A stretch of 60,848 bases of DNA, taken from positions 1 to 60,848 of the forward strand of contig QOQB01000009.1 of assembly GCA_003331305.1 (NCBI GenBank), written 5' to 3'. Position 1 is the stretch's first letter, and the number at the start of each line of letters is the position of its first letter. Below the pieces are notes generated by a model. That model had not been told where the DNA came from and ran no database searches. It saw only the letters and a list, made by a program, of their open reading frames with translations. The DNA comes from Flavobacteriales bacterium (GTDB lineage Bacteria > Bacteroidota > Bacteroidia > Flavobacteriales > Flavobacteriaceae). This document shows positions 28,059-37,285 of this stretch, piece after piece. The position numbers and the translations under genes are program-made.

Positions 28059-29723
28059 CTATTCATAGGCATCTACATGGACATTTCCAATAGCACGCCC
28101 AGAGGGCTCATTCATGTTTTGAAACGATGCGTCCCAGGCAAGTGCCGTTGGTGTGCTACAAGCAATAGATGGAACAGATGGAACAGTCAGTGCCGCAGCT
28201 TGTGATGGGAAGTGCCCCTCAAAAATGCTACGGTAATAATATTCTTCTTTAGTCCGTGGGGGTTGTACAGGAAAACGATGAGTCACTTGCGTCATTTGCG
28301 CATCGCTTACCGCTTCTTCTACAACTGCTTTAAGCGAATCAATCCAACTGTAGCCTACACCATCACTGAACTGTTCTTTTTGACGCCAAGCAACTGATGC
28401 TGGTAATTCGTTCTCAAAAGCCTTACGCAACACCCATTTTTCCATTCGCTGAGAAGTAATCATTTTATCTTTTGGGTTGATACGCATCGCAACATCCATA
28501 AACTCCTTGTCTAAAAATGGCACACGCCCTTCGATTCCCCAAGCGGCAAGCGACTTGTTTGCGCGCAAGCAGTCGTATTGGTACAGCTTCTCAAGCTTAC
28601 GAACGGTCTCTTTATGAAACTCTTCTGGATTTGGTGCTTTGTGAAAATATAAATATCCACCAAACACCTCATCGGCACCCTCGCCAGAAAGCACCATTTT
28701 GATTCCCATCGACTTAATAACACGCGCAAGCAAATACATAGGAGTGGATGCGCGTACCGTAGTTATATCATAGGTCTCTAAGTGATAAATAACGTCTTTG
28801 ATGGCGTCAAGTCCTTCTTGAACAGTAAACGTAACTTCGTGGTGCACTGTTCCAATTCTATCTGCTACAATCTGTGCAGCTGCTAAATCGGGAGAGCCTT
28901 CTAAACCAATAGAAAACGAGTGTAATTGTGGCCACCACGCTTCTTTTTTGTCATCCGCTTCAATGCGATTTTTGGCAAATTTTTTTGCTAAGGCTGAAGT
29001 AATGGACGAATCTAAACCACCAGAAAGTAGCACTCCATAAGGCACGTCGCTCATCAGCTGACGATGTACGGCATCTTCCAACGCTTTTCCTAAATCTTCA
29101 ATGCTTGTTTCGTTATCTTTAACATTTTCAAAATCTTCCCAGTCTCGCGTGTACCAACGTTGTGGCGAATCGTCTTTCTCCGTCATATAATGCCCTGGAG
29201 GAAAAACTTCAATGGTATGGCAAACACCTTCTAAAGCTTTTAACTCTGATGCAACATAACGTGTTCCGTTTTGATCAAATCCATAATACAATGGAATAAT
29301 ACCCATGTGGTCACGAGCAATTAAAAAGCTTTTTGTGGAAGCATCATAAACCACAAAACCAAAAATGCCATTTAATTCATCAATAAAATCGGCCCCTTTT
29401 TCTTGGTAAAGCGCCAAAATAACTTCACAGTCAGAACCCGTTTGGAATTCGTAATCTGGAGTTGTAGCGCGTAGTTCGCGATGATTGTAAATTTCGCCAT
29501 TGGCAGCCAAGACCAGTTTTTTGTCAGCGCTATATAATGGCTGACGACCTGAGGTTGGGTCAACGATTGCAAGACGCTCATGCGCAAATACAGCAAAATC
29601 ATCGGCATGGATACCACTCCAATCTGGACCGCGGTGACGGATTTTTTTTGACATTTCAAGAAGCTGCGGGCGAAGCTCAACAGCGGGTTGCTTTATATTT
29701 AAAGCACATACAATTCCACACAT
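28059..29723 (-). CDS. asnB: asparagine synthase (glutamine-hydrolysing), AsnB type
   Basis: Makes asparagine from aspartate, glutamine and ATP. The N-terminal glutaminase begins MCGIVC with the catalytic Cys2 and shows RHRGPDWSGI and NGEIYNHRELR; the synthase half has the PP-loop LLSGGLDSSITSALA and SGEGADEVFGGYLYFH. 554 residues, normal. The upstream region 29724-29880 is very A+T-rich and may hold promoters for asnB and ftsE. Confidence 0.95.
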   Translation of the reverse strand: MCGIVCALNIKQPAVELRPQLLEMSKKIRHRGPDWSGIHADDFAVFAHERLAIVDPTSGRQPLYSADKKLVLAANGEIYNHRELRATTPDYEFQTGSDCEVILALYQEKGADFIDELNGIFGFVVYDASTKSFLIARDHMGIIPLYYGFDQNGTRYVASELKALEGVCHTIEVFPPGHYMTEKDDSPQRWYTRDWEDFENVKDNETSIEDLGKALEDAVHRQLMSDVPYGVLLSGGLDSSITSALAKKFAKNRIEADDKKEAWWPQLHSFSIGLEGSPDLAAAQIVADRIGTVHHEVTFTVQEGLDAIKDVIYHLETYDITTVRASTPMYLLARVIKSMGIKMVLSGEGADEVFGGYLYFHKAPNPEEFHKETVRKLEKLYQYDCLRANKSLAAWGIEGRVPFLDKEFMDVAMRINPKDKMITSQRMEKWVLRKAFENELPASVAWRQKEQFSDGVGYSWIDSLKAVVEEAVSDAQMTQVTHRFPVQPPRTKEEYYYRSIFEGHFPSQAAALTVPSVPSIACSTPTALAWDASFQNMNEPSGRAIGNVHVDAYE

Positions 29724-29901
29724 GGTTTAAATTTTGATGCAAATTTGTAATTTTTATTTTTATTTTAAACTATAAATACTTTTTTTAATTTGATATTTAA
29801 ACTTAATTAGATTATTTGAATTAATATTATAATCAATACTATTATTTAAATCCACAATTGGTTTAACTCCTTCTAAAAACATGCTTACTTTTATAGCAAA
29901 T

Positions 29902-30591
29902 ATGAGTTCACCAACAATCAAAATTGAAAATGCCACGATTAGTCAGCACAAAAAAGTGGTGTTAAAGCAAGTTTTACTTGAAATAAGTGAAGGTGCTTTT
30001 GTGTATTTTATAGGTAGAACAGGAAGCGGTAAAAGTAGTTTAATTCGGACACTATACGCCGCAATGCCGCTTACAGCTGGTGAAATTCACATTTGCGATA
30101 CCGCGCTTTCAAAACTCAAAAAACGACATATTCATAAGCTGAGAAGGAAACTGGGCATTGTTTTTCAAGATTTTAAACTCCTCCCCGACCGAAATGTACA
30201 TCAAAACTTAGCTTTTGTGCTTCGTGCCACAGGCTGGAGAAACAAGGCCGATCGTAATGCAAGGATTGACGAGGTGTTGGCATTAGTAGGCTTAGAGGAT
30301 AAAGAAAAACGCTTTCCTCAAACTTTATCTGGTGGCGAGCAACAACGGCTATCTATAGCAAGGGCGCTTCTCAACAATCCTAAAGTACTGCTCGCCGATG
30401 AGCCCACAGGTAATCTAGATCCTATTACGCGGTGGGAAATCATGGAAGTATTACGAAACGTAAACAAACAAGGAACCACCGTACTTATGGCAACCCACGA
30501 TTTTAGTATTATTCAAAAATATCCTGGAAAGACCTTTAAATGTGAGGAGGGTAAGGTTACTGAAGTCATTTTAAAAAATCAAAATTCTTGA
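29902..30591 (+). CDS. ftsE: cell-division ABC ATPase FtsE
   Basis: ATPase partner of FtsX, which activates peptidoglycan hydrolases at the septum. Walker A is GRTGSGKSSLIRTL, the Q-loop VFQDFKLLPDRNVHQNLAFVL is FtsE-like, the signature is LSGGEQQRLSIARALL, and Walker B is VLLADEPTGNLDP. I chose the ATG at 29902 (MSSPTIKIEN); the frame is open from 29881. ftsX is not adjacent. The stop overlaps the TTG start of the next glycosyltransferase (TTGA), tying ftsE to the surface-glycan genes. Confidence 0.88.
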   Translation: MSSPTIKIENATISQHKKVVLKQVLLEISEGAFVYFIGRTGSGKSSLIRTLYAAMPLTAGEIHICDTALSKLKKRHIHKLRRKLGIVFQDFKLLPDRNVHQNLAFVLRATGWRNKADRNARIDEVLALVGLEDKEKRFPQTLSGGEQQRLSIARALLNNPKVLLADEPTGNLDPITRWEIMEVLRNVNKQGTTVLMATHDFSIIQKYPGKTFKCEEGKVTEVILKNQNS

Positions 30592-31475
30592 TATCCATTT
30601 GTATTCCAACATACAATACAGATTGTACGAGACTGTTAAAATCTTTGCGAAAGCAAATTGATGAAATTAAGTATACTATTGATGTTCTTTTGTTAGAGGA
30701 CGGTTCATGTAAGTTTACCCAAGAAAATGAAGACTGTTGTAAACAAAACGGGTTTATTTACTTAAGCAACAAAACAAATAGGGGACGCGTTGAGAGTAGA
30801 ATGAAATTAGCAAAAAACAGTAAAGCTCCTTGGATCGTTTTTTTAGATGCAGATATGTTGCCAGCTACAGAAAAATTCACGCTCATTTATTACAGTGCGG
30901 CATCATCGAAATCTCATGATGTATTCATAGGTGGTCATCGATATGAAAACAAACTAAACATGTTTAATTTGCGTTTGCGCTATGGAAAAGCTAGAGAAGA
31001 AGCCACTTGTGAAAATCGAAATAAAGATCCATTTAAAAACATCTTTTTTGGTAATATGATGATAAAAAAAGAAATTTTTTTATCTATTTTTTCTACCTAC
31101 ACAAATCCTTCTTACGGAGAGGACCATTTTCTTTCAGCAATGCTTAGGGCAAAAAAGTTACGAGTTTTACATCTAGACAACAATACTTTTCATTTGGGCC
31201 TAGAAAAAAACTATCAGTTTTTAAAAAAAACAGAGGAGGCGACAAAAACTATCACCCAGATTCACGACAACATGAGAGTTAATCTTGAATACAGTAAATT
31301 ATTGCGTTATTATGTTTTTTTAAAGCGTTTACATTTGAAAAAAACTGTTTATTTTATTCTTAGAATCTTAATTCCCGTAATGAGAAAAACTCTAGTTTGG
31401 TTTGGCGGACCTCTTCTTTTTATTGATCTCTATAGGCTTCATTACTTTTTAAAACACAAAAAAGATGGAGATTAG
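30588..31475 (+). CDS. glycosyltransferase family 2 (TTG start)
   Basis: 295 residues. GT-A motifs: ISICIPTYNTDCTRLLKSL, VLLLEDGSCKF and the acidic metal site VFLDADMLP. A membrane-associated C-terminus follows (VYFILRILIPVMRK). The frame starts with TTG at 30588, overlapping the ftsE stop by 3 nt, and the next ATG is far inside, so TTG is the likely start. The gene is A+T-richer than its housekeeping neighbours, as is usual for surface-polysaccharide loci. The sugar donor is unknown. Confidence 0.8.
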   Translation: MISICIPTYNTDCTRLLKSLRKQIDEIKYTIDVLLLEDGSCKFTQENEDCCKQNGFIYLSNKTNRGRVESRMKLAKNSKAPWIVFLDADMLPATEKFTLIYYSAASSKSHDVFIGGHRYENKLNMFNLRLRYGKAREEATCENRNKDPFKNIFFGNMMIKKEIFLSIFSTYTNPSYGEDHFLSAMLRAKKLRVLHLDNNTFHLGLEKNYQFLKKTEEATKTITQIHDNMRVNLEYSKLLRYYVFLKRLHLKKTVYFILRILIPVMRKTLVWFGGPLLFIDLYRLHYFLKHKKDGD

Positions 31476-32397
31476 ATTTTCTGTAGTTATACCGTTATAC
31501 AATAAAGAGGGGTATGTGCTTGAAACAATCAAAAGTGTTTTTAACCAAACTTTTTCAAATTATGAAGTCATCGTTGTTAATGATGCTTCAACTGATAACA
31601 GCTTAGAAATAGTCAAAAGCATTAACGATAAACGTGTTCGTATTATTGAGCACCATAAAAATCGTGGGCTTTCAGCAACAAGAAATACAGGAATTTCAAA
31701 TGCCAAAAACGAATTCATTGCATTTTTAGATGCTGATGATTGTTGGGATATAGGCTTTTTAGAAAAGATTAAAGAGCTCATTATAAAGAATCCAAAAGAA
31801 CATGTTTTTGGAACATTTTACAAAGAAGTAATAAATGGAAAGTTATTTACCCCAAAGGTAAATGTGCCAAATAAAAAAGCAGGCACATCTTGGGTTATTG
31901 ATGATTTTTTTGCACTAAACAAACGAAATTTAATTATTACGCAAAGCTGTTTGGTTGTAAAAAAAATCGCTTTTAAGTCCATCGGAGGATATGCAGAAGG
32001 AATAACATTTGCAGAAGACATTGAGTTTTACATACGCTGTTTTAATATGTTCAATTTAGTTTATGCTTTTCAACCCTTTCATTTTCAAAAAAAAGATGTT
32101 ATGTTTAGTATTACCAATAGCAGCATAACAGAAAAGGAATATCCACTTCTGGATAAATTTTTAGGGAAATCTGACTCAACAGATAGTTTTATAAACCATA
32201 ATTTATATTGCTTTTGTAGAAGATTCAAGAATGAAAATGAAATTAAAAAGATGAAGTTTTATCGAAAAAAGATAAATAAAAGGAAGTTGACTTTAATAAA
32301 ACTCATGCTTATTTACTTACCGCAACCACTCTATTTAGCATTATTAAAGCTTAAAAAAATAATGTTGCGCTTTGGTTTAAATCCAACTTCATACTAA
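31465..32397 (+). CDS. glycosyltransferase family 2
   Basis: 310 residues with a textbook GT2 N-terminus: FSVVIPLYNKEGYVLETIKS, VIVVNDASTDNSLEIVKS, NRGLSATRNTGI, and the DxD-like site IAFLDADDCWD. The later EDIEFYIRCFNM segment matches the ED motif near the catalytic base. It overlaps the upstream gene by 11 nt. Probably adds a sugar to the O-antigen or another lipid-linked surface glycan. Confidence 0.85.
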   Translation: MEIRFSVVIPLYNKEGYVLETIKSVFNQTFSNYEVIVVNDASTDNSLEIVKSINDKRVRIIEHHKNRGLSATRNTGISNAKNEFIAFLDADDCWDIGFLEKIKELIIKNPKEHVFGTFYKEVINGKLFTPKVNVPNKKAGTSWVIDDFFALNKRNLIITQSCLVVKKIAFKSIGGYAEGITFAEDIEFYIRCFNMFNLVYAFQPFHFQKKDVMFSITNSSITEKEYPLLDKFLGKSDSTDSFINHNLYCFCRRFKNENEIKKMKFYRKKINKRKLTLIKLMLIYLPQPLYLALLKLKKIMLRFGLNPTSY

Positions 32398-33539
32398 TGA
32401 AAATCCTACTTCTTGGCGAATACAGCAATTTACATAACAGTCTTAAAAAGGGTTTAGTTGAACTTGGTCATGAGGTGACTTTAATATCTTCAGGAGATGG
32501 ATTTAAAAGCTTTGAGTCTGATATTTTATTTAATAAACCAGCAATTGTAAGTTCATCTGGAGTATTAAAGAAACTTTTTACATTCATTTTCAGGTATCCT
32601 TTTAGCTTTTATTTACGAAGCTTGCAGTTCCAATCCGTATTGCCAAAACTTAAAGACTATGATTTTATCCAGCTTGTAAACGAGCATGCAATTGGAGGAG
32701 TTCCGTGGATTGAAAAAAGACAACTCAAAAGATTGAAAAAGCAAAACAAGCACATGGTTTTATTGTGTTGTGGGGAAGATTATAATATTATTCATTACTG
32801 CCTAAACAGTGAAAACTTAAAATATTCTAACCTGACCCCGCTTTTAGAAGACAAAAGTTTAACACCCGATTATGCATATTCACTAAAATACATAACTCCC
32901 TCTTTTAAAAAACTTAGCAAATACATAGAAGAAGTAACTATTGGAACAATAGCATCTGACATGGATTATCATTTGCCACTACAAGGCAATTCCAATTACC
33001 TTGGCATGATCCCCAATCCAATAGCACTTTCAAAAGAAAGCGAGGGGTCAAATCAAAAAAAAGGAACAACCATTTTGTTGGGAATAAACACAAATAACTA
33101 TACCAAAAAAGGGCTGAAGTATTTTGACGAGGCTTTAACTCGAATTGAAAAAAAATACCCGAATGTTATCATAAAAAAAACCACCAACCTTCCTTTCAAA
33201 GACTATATGGCTGAAGTTAAAAAAGCGGACATACTACTAGATCAAATTTATTGTTACGATCAAGGCTATAATGCACTACAAGCCATGGCTTTTGGAAAAG
33301 TAGTTTTCACAGGTGCTGAACAAGCGTTTTTAGCGTATTACAACCTTAAAGAGGACGAAGTGGCTATCAACGCATTGCCCGATGTTGACTATTTGGTGCA
33401 TAAACTAAGTTCTCTCATAGAAAGCCCAAAAAAAACAAAGACTATTGGAGCAAATGCAAAAGCATTTGTTTTGAAACATCACAAAGCAAAAGAAGTAGCT
33501 AAAAAATATGTAGAAACATGGATTAACGCTGCCCAGTAA
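32397..33539 (+). CDS. glycosyltransferase, GT-B fold (GT4-like)
   Basis: 380 residues. The N-terminus MKILLLGEYSNLHNSLKKGL and the C-terminal Rossmann domain (TTILLGINTNNYTKKGLKYF, then ADILLDQIYCYDQGYNALQA MAFGKVVFTG) fit a retaining GT-B enzyme, although the E-x7-E motif is altered. The start overlaps the previous stop by 1 nt (TAATG). It ends 17 bp inside the convergent ketoisomerase gene. Confidence 0.75.
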   Translation: MKILLLGEYSNLHNSLKKGLVELGHEVTLISSGDGFKSFESDILFNKPAIVSSSGVLKKLFTFIFRYPFSFYLRSLQFQSVLPKLKDYDFIQLVNEHAIGGVPWIEKRQLKRLKKQNKHMVLLCCGEDYNIIHYCLNSENLKYSNLTPLLEDKSLTPDYAYSLKYITPSFKKLSKYIEEVTIGTIASDMDYHLPLQGNSNYLGMIPNPIALSKESEGSNQKKGTTILLGINTNNYTKKGLKYFDEALTRIEKKYPNVIIKKTTNLPFKDYMAEVKKADILLDQIYCYDQGYNALQAMAFGKVVFTGAEQAFLAYYNLKEDEVAINALPDVDYLVHKLSSLIESPKKTKTIGANAKAFVLKHHKAKEVAKKYVETWINAAQ

Positions 33540-33927
33540 CAGCAGTAAACGTGTTCCAATCTCTAATATAATCCTCTTCTTGGTAGGTTTTAGAAGCTAA
33601 CACTAGACAAACGGCCCCTGCAGAAAAATGGTGCATTTCACGCCACGTCATTGTTGGTATTAAAAGTCCTTTAGTTGGACTGTTTAACGCCATGGTTTGC
33701 GTATCAGAACCATTTTTTAAAACCACATCAAAACTTCCGCTTATAGGTATTAGTAATTGGTTGGTGGTCTTTAAGGCATGCCCTCCGCGACTGCTCCCGC
33801 TAGGCACATCAAAAAGATAAAAAACACGTTTAAAATCGAAAGGTATAACGCCTTTTTCTAGGATAGCCAAGTTACCTCTTGGGTCATTAACGGTTGGTAT
33901 ATCAATCCACGTGAATTCCATAGTCAT
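33523..33927 (-). CDS. fdtA: sugar 3,4-ketoisomerase, FdtA/WxcM-like cupin
   Basis: A 134-residue cupin. DPRGNLAILEKGVIPFDFKR, YLFDVPSGSSRGGHALKTTN, QLLIPISGSFDVVL and GLLIPTMTWREMHHFS are the characteristic segments of FdtA/TylM3-type enzymes, which convert dTDP-4-keto-6-deoxyglucose to the 3-keto isomer. The 3-ketosugar is the substrate for the aminotransferase two genes upstream. The ATG directly follows the flippase stop, so the genes are coupled. Whether the product has the fucose or quinovose configuration (FdtA or QdtA) cannot be told from sequence. Confidence 0.82.
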   Translation of the reverse strand: MTMEFTWIDIPTVNDPRGNLAILEKGVIPFDFKRVFYLFDVPSGSSRGGHALKTTNQLLIPISGSFDVVLKNGSDTQTMALNSPTKGLLIPTMTWREMHHFSAGAVCLVLASKTYQEEDYIRDWNTFTAVTGQR

Positions 33928-35196
33928 CTATTTGAGTTTGTTACGGAGTAAAAATACAACCAATATCAGACAACCTACATATCTAATAGCATTTGCAATA
34001 ACAATAGCTTCAATTCCATAATCGTCTATAAGAAGAATACTTACACATATAAGCGTGGAAAATGAAAATATTTCAACAATAAAAAAGTCTACTAATCTTT
34101 TTTTTGCGACTAGATAATAGGCAAAAACCAAGAAAATTACGCGAAACCAATCTGCAGTCAGCTGCCATTTAAAAAGCGAAGTGATACCTATAAAATCAAC
34201 CGTAAAAAGAAGTTTTGTGAGCGGCTCTCTGAACAAATAGATCATAATCATTCCAAAAGTTACTATCGGCAGTAGTGTTTTAAGAATATCCTTTGATTCA
34301 TCGAGTAATTGAAACTCGCTGTTCTGCTCTGAATATCGCGGCAACACATACAAGCTAAATACGGCAGTTATAAAAATGAAATAGTTGGAAGATATGGCGT
34401 TCATTGCAGTCCAAAAGCCAGCAGACGCAACATCTATTTTGATACTAATTAAGGTTCGCAGTCCAAGCTCAATAGCGTGTACGAACCCCACAGAAACGAC
34501 GGTCATAGCCATGTAAGGGAATAATGCCTTTACCTTTGTTATGTTAAACTCAAATGCATTTGGAATTATTGATTTATAAATCGATGATTTGAAATAAAAA
34601 AAATACAACAAAGCTCCAATAATAGGCCGTAAGAGAATGGCACATATTCCGCCTTTTAAACCATACAACCATAGCAATACAATCATAAAAAATGCTGTTA
34701 TGCTAGCTGTAATTAATTGTAAATTTGAAACAGCTTTAAACGATTTTTTCCCTGTTAAAATGGACTCAATAAGCACCATAAGCCCCATAAATGGGACCGC
34801 AAAAAGAATGGCTAAGAACAGTGACCCAAAAGATTCTCCAAAAAACAATTGGGATGTTATCCACTCTTGTTGCCAAAACAGCAAGAGCGCTATCAAAATA
34901 GAAGCACCAAAAAAAAGACTTACTATGGAATTTAATAGGGATTTTAAAGACAACGCATCTTTTGTAGCAGCTGCTTCAGCAATTAAGCCGTTCTTAGTGC
35001 CGAGTGATGAAAAAGAGCTGAGCACTTCCAAGAGATTGCGCAAATTTGCCATTAGCGCTAATCCAGAAGCACCAACAAAAACGGCAATAGCTTTTTGCGA
35101 AACAAGCCCTACTAGCAGCCGAACTACACCTGCAGTTCCTGTGTAACCAATAACACGAAACAACAGATTTTTTTTATACTTTTTTAAAATTCCCAC
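33928..35196 (-). CDS. O-antigen flippase (Wzx-like, MATE/PST superfamily)
   Basis: 422 residues with about twelve membrane helices and the N-terminal pattern FRVIGYTGTAGVVRLLVGLV followed by SQKAIAVFVGASGLALMANL, typical of O-antigen translocases of the Wzx/RfbX group. It moves undecaprenyl-linked glycan units across the inner membrane. The start codon is GTG (35196), overlapping the aminotransferase stop as TAGTG. The gene lies inside the amino-sugar set, consistent with export of a unit containing that sugar. Confidence 0.82.
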   Translation of the reverse strand: MGILKKYKKNLLFRVIGYTGTAGVVRLLVGLVSQKAIAVFVGASGLALMANLRNLLEVLSSFSSLGTKNGLIAEAAATKDALSLKSLLNSIVSLFFGASILIALLLFWQQEWITSQLFFGESFGSLFLAILFAVPFMGLMVLIESILTGKKSFKAVSNLQLITASITAFFMIVLLWLYGLKGGICAILLRPIIGALLYFFYFKSSIYKSIIPNAFEFNITKVKALFPYMAMTVVSVGFVHAIELGLRTLISIKIDVASAGFWTAMNAISSNYFIFITAVFSLYVLPRYSEQNSEFQLLDESKDILKTLLPIVTFGMIMIYLFREPLTKLLFTVDFIGITSLFKWQLTADWFRVIFLVFAYYLVAKKRLVDFFIVEIFSFSTLICVSILLIDDYGIEAIVIANAIRYVGCLILVVFLLRNKLK

Positions 35197-36305
35197 TAGT
35201 ATCTATTAAGGACATCAATGATATACTGCACGTCTTTATCATACAAGCTTGGGTATAGCGGAATGCTCACAACGGTTTCATGGTAGTGTTCTGTAACGGC
35301 AAGCGACAGATGATTGTATTGCTTTAAAGCAGTTTGCTTGTGAGGTGGAGTGGGGTAATGAATCAAACTACCAACGCCATTTTTTGTTAAGTGCTGAATA
35401 AAATCATCTCTCATCTCGACACGAGCCACAAACAAATGAAACACATGAGAGTCATTTTTTGGATGAACGGGTAAGATTATTTTTGGATTTTCTATTTCAG
35501 AAACATAGCGTATGGCAATCTCTTGTCGGCGTTGTATAGCCGAAGGGTATTCAGGGATTTTATGTAGCAAAAAACGAGCTTGTAATGCGTCTAATCGCAT
35601 ATTAAAGCCAAGTACATCGTTCTGGTACTTTTTTGAAGATCCATAATTTTGAATGGCGCGCATGGCTTTTACCAAATCATCATCATGTGTAGTTACAGCG
35701 CCTGCATCGCCCAAAGCGCCAATGTTTTTTGTTGGGTAAAAACTAAAAGCAGCTGCATCGCCTAAGGCACCGGCTTTCTGGCCATTAGAAGCTGTCGCGC
35801 CGTGCGCTTGCGCTGCATCTTCAATTAGCAAGAGGTTATTTCTTTTCGCAAACGACTGGAATGTTTTTGTGTTTACCAACTCGCCATAGAGATGAACTAC
35901 CAAGCACGCTTTTGTTTTTTCAGTCAATTGATGTTGTGCTACAGCAACATCCATTAGGAAGGAGGAATCTTCTGGCTCTACAAAGACAGGAACTAGTCCT
36001 GCTTGAATCACAGCTAAGGTAGTAGCAATGTATGTGTGGGCAGGAACTAAAACCTCATCGCCCTGATGAAGAATCCCAAGGCTTTTATATCCTTCAAAAA
36101 TGAGACGTAATGCATCCAGACCATTACTTGTTCCAACACAATGCGTTGTGCCACAAAAAGTGGCGTATTCTTTTTCAAAATCTTTAACCGCATCGCCCAG
36201 AATATATTGACCGCTTTGCATAAACAACTGAAGCTCTTGAGCAAACTTTTCTGCATAGGGTGCATTTTCAGCGACGATATTAAAAAATGGTATGTTAGTT
36301 CTCAT
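35196..36305 (-). CDS. PLP-dependent sugar aminotransferase (DegT/DnrJ/EryC1 family, FdtB-like)
   Basis: 369 residues. DegT-family signatures: GTSNGLDALRLIF, VLVPAHTYIATTLAVIQAGL, LLIEDAAQAHGA and SFYPTKNIGALGDAGAV, where the Lys of YPTKN binds PLP. It probably aminates the 3-keto sugar made by the FdtA-type ketoisomerase, giving a dTDP-3-amino-3,6-dideoxyhexose. It overlaps the upstream acyltransferase by 11 nt and the downstream flippase by 1 nt. Confidence 0.88.
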   Translation of the reverse strand: MRTNIPFFNIVAENAPYAEKFAQELQLFMQSGQYILGDAVKDFEKEYATFCGTTHCVGTSNGLDALRLIFEGYKSLGILHQGDEVLVPAHTYIATTLAVIQAGLVPVFVEPEDSSFLMDVAVAQHQLTEKTKACLVVHLYGELVNTKTFQSFAKRNNLLLIEDAAQAHGATASNGQKAGALGDAAAFSFYPTKNIGALGDAGAVTTHDDDLVKAMRAIQNYGSSKKYQNDVLGFNMRLDALQARFLLHKIPEYPSAIQRRQEIAIRYVSEIENPKIILPVHPKNDSHVFHLFVARVEMRDDFIQHLTKNGVGSLIHYPTPPHKQTALKQYNHLSLAVTEHYHETVVSIPLYPSLYDKDVQYIIDVLNRY

Positions 36306-37254
36306 GGCTCATTACAAATTGGTCTTGAGCATATATATCACATCCCAGCTCCTTCTTATAATTAACAAGCCCTTGTGGGTACGTCAAATCATTCGATGGA
36401 GGGATTGAGCCCATGTCAAAAAACTGAAATCCTTTTTCGCTGTATAACTCCATCAAATAAATATACAAATAATCTAGAGGGGCAAGACGTTCATACCCCA
36501 ATCGGGTTGCGCCGTACTGAGACCGAACGATGTTATTTTTTATAAAAAGTGTAATACCGGCAATAATAATGTCTTCGTAATATAAATTCCACTGCACAAT
36601 AGTGTTAGGGAAATATTCGTGAAGACTTTCGATTTCGGAACAGCTATGAACAGGAGACGCTTGATGTTTTTCGTGCAAACAAGGAATCAATACGTTTGTC
36701 CAAAAGTCCTTAAAATCATTATTATTATGAATAGAAAATTCCATTTTTAGTTTGCGGTTTTTGTATCGCTTTAGTTTAGACTTGTGAATTTTTAATGCAC
36801 GGGTCATATCAACAGCCATTGACAAAAACGATTTTTCCATATCCCCCTTAAGCTGCTTTATCACATCCGTTTGTTCAGCTATACCCGTGTTGTAAAAAGA
36901 AGGAGGCAGTTTGATGTTGATCTTAGTAATGCCCTTTTTGTTTAAAAACGCTATGATGGCTTGATACATCTCACTTACAAAATCTCTCTCAAATGTATTT
37001 GAATCATAGAGTAATCCACCATATGAAAGACCGCTATGTGATTGAATTTGATTTTGATTTGTTAGGGCAGCAGGAAAAAGTCCAATCAGCGTAGCATCGT
37101 GAAAAATCATCAAAGAATAGTCTTCAAATCTATCTTTATGGTACTCCATAAAATCACGATAAAAAAGAAAGGAATACCTTGGATCTACAGCAAGGAAATC
37201 ATCCCATATTTTTTTGTGCTTTGCAGTATACCGCTGAATACGAAGGGTTTTCAT
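36295..37254 (-). CDS. FemAB/GNAT-like acyltransferase
   Basis: 319 residues with an acetyltransferase-like layout: KKIWDDFLAVDPRYSFLFYR DFMEYH near the start, SGLSYGGLLYD, and in the second half YYEDIIIAGITLFIKNNIVR followed by SQYGATRLGYERLAPLDYLYI YLME and YSEKGFQFFDMGSI, as in FemAB or Acetyltransf_6 proteins. In this setting it may N-acetylate the 3-amino sugar, replacing the FdtC role, though FdtC itself is usually a hexapeptide-repeat enzyme, which this is not. First gene of a four-gene coupled run. Confidence 0.65.
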   Translation of the reverse strand: MKTLRIQRYTAKHKKIWDDFLAVDPRYSFLFYRDFMEYHKDRFEDYSLMIFHDATLIGLFPAALTNQNQIQSHSGLSYGGLLYDSNTFERDFVSEMYQAIIAFLNKKGITKINIKLPPSFYNTGIAEQTDVIKQLKGDMEKSFLSMAVDMTRALKIHKSKLKRYKNRKLKMEFSIHNNNDFKDFWTNVLIPCLHEKHQASPVHSCSEIESLHEYFPNTIVQWNLYYEDIIIAGITLFIKNNIVRSQYGATRLGYERLAPLDYLYIYLMELYSEKGFQFFDMGSIPPSNDLTYPQGLVNYKKELGCDIYAQDQFVMSHEN

Positions 37255-37285
37255 CTATGAGTAAAACGCAAACTTAGCAAATAAA

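Noticed and set aside
27960-28060. Possible replication origin near gyrB (TTATCAACA resembles a DnaA box)
   Set aside because: Only one imperfect box; no dnaA/dnaN neighbours and no cluster of boxes or adjacent unwinding element.
29724-29880. Very A+T-rich gap between asnB and ftsE as an unwinding element or an insertion
   Set aside because: It separates two divergent genes and its composition fits ordinary promoter DNA; no repeats or boxes of note.
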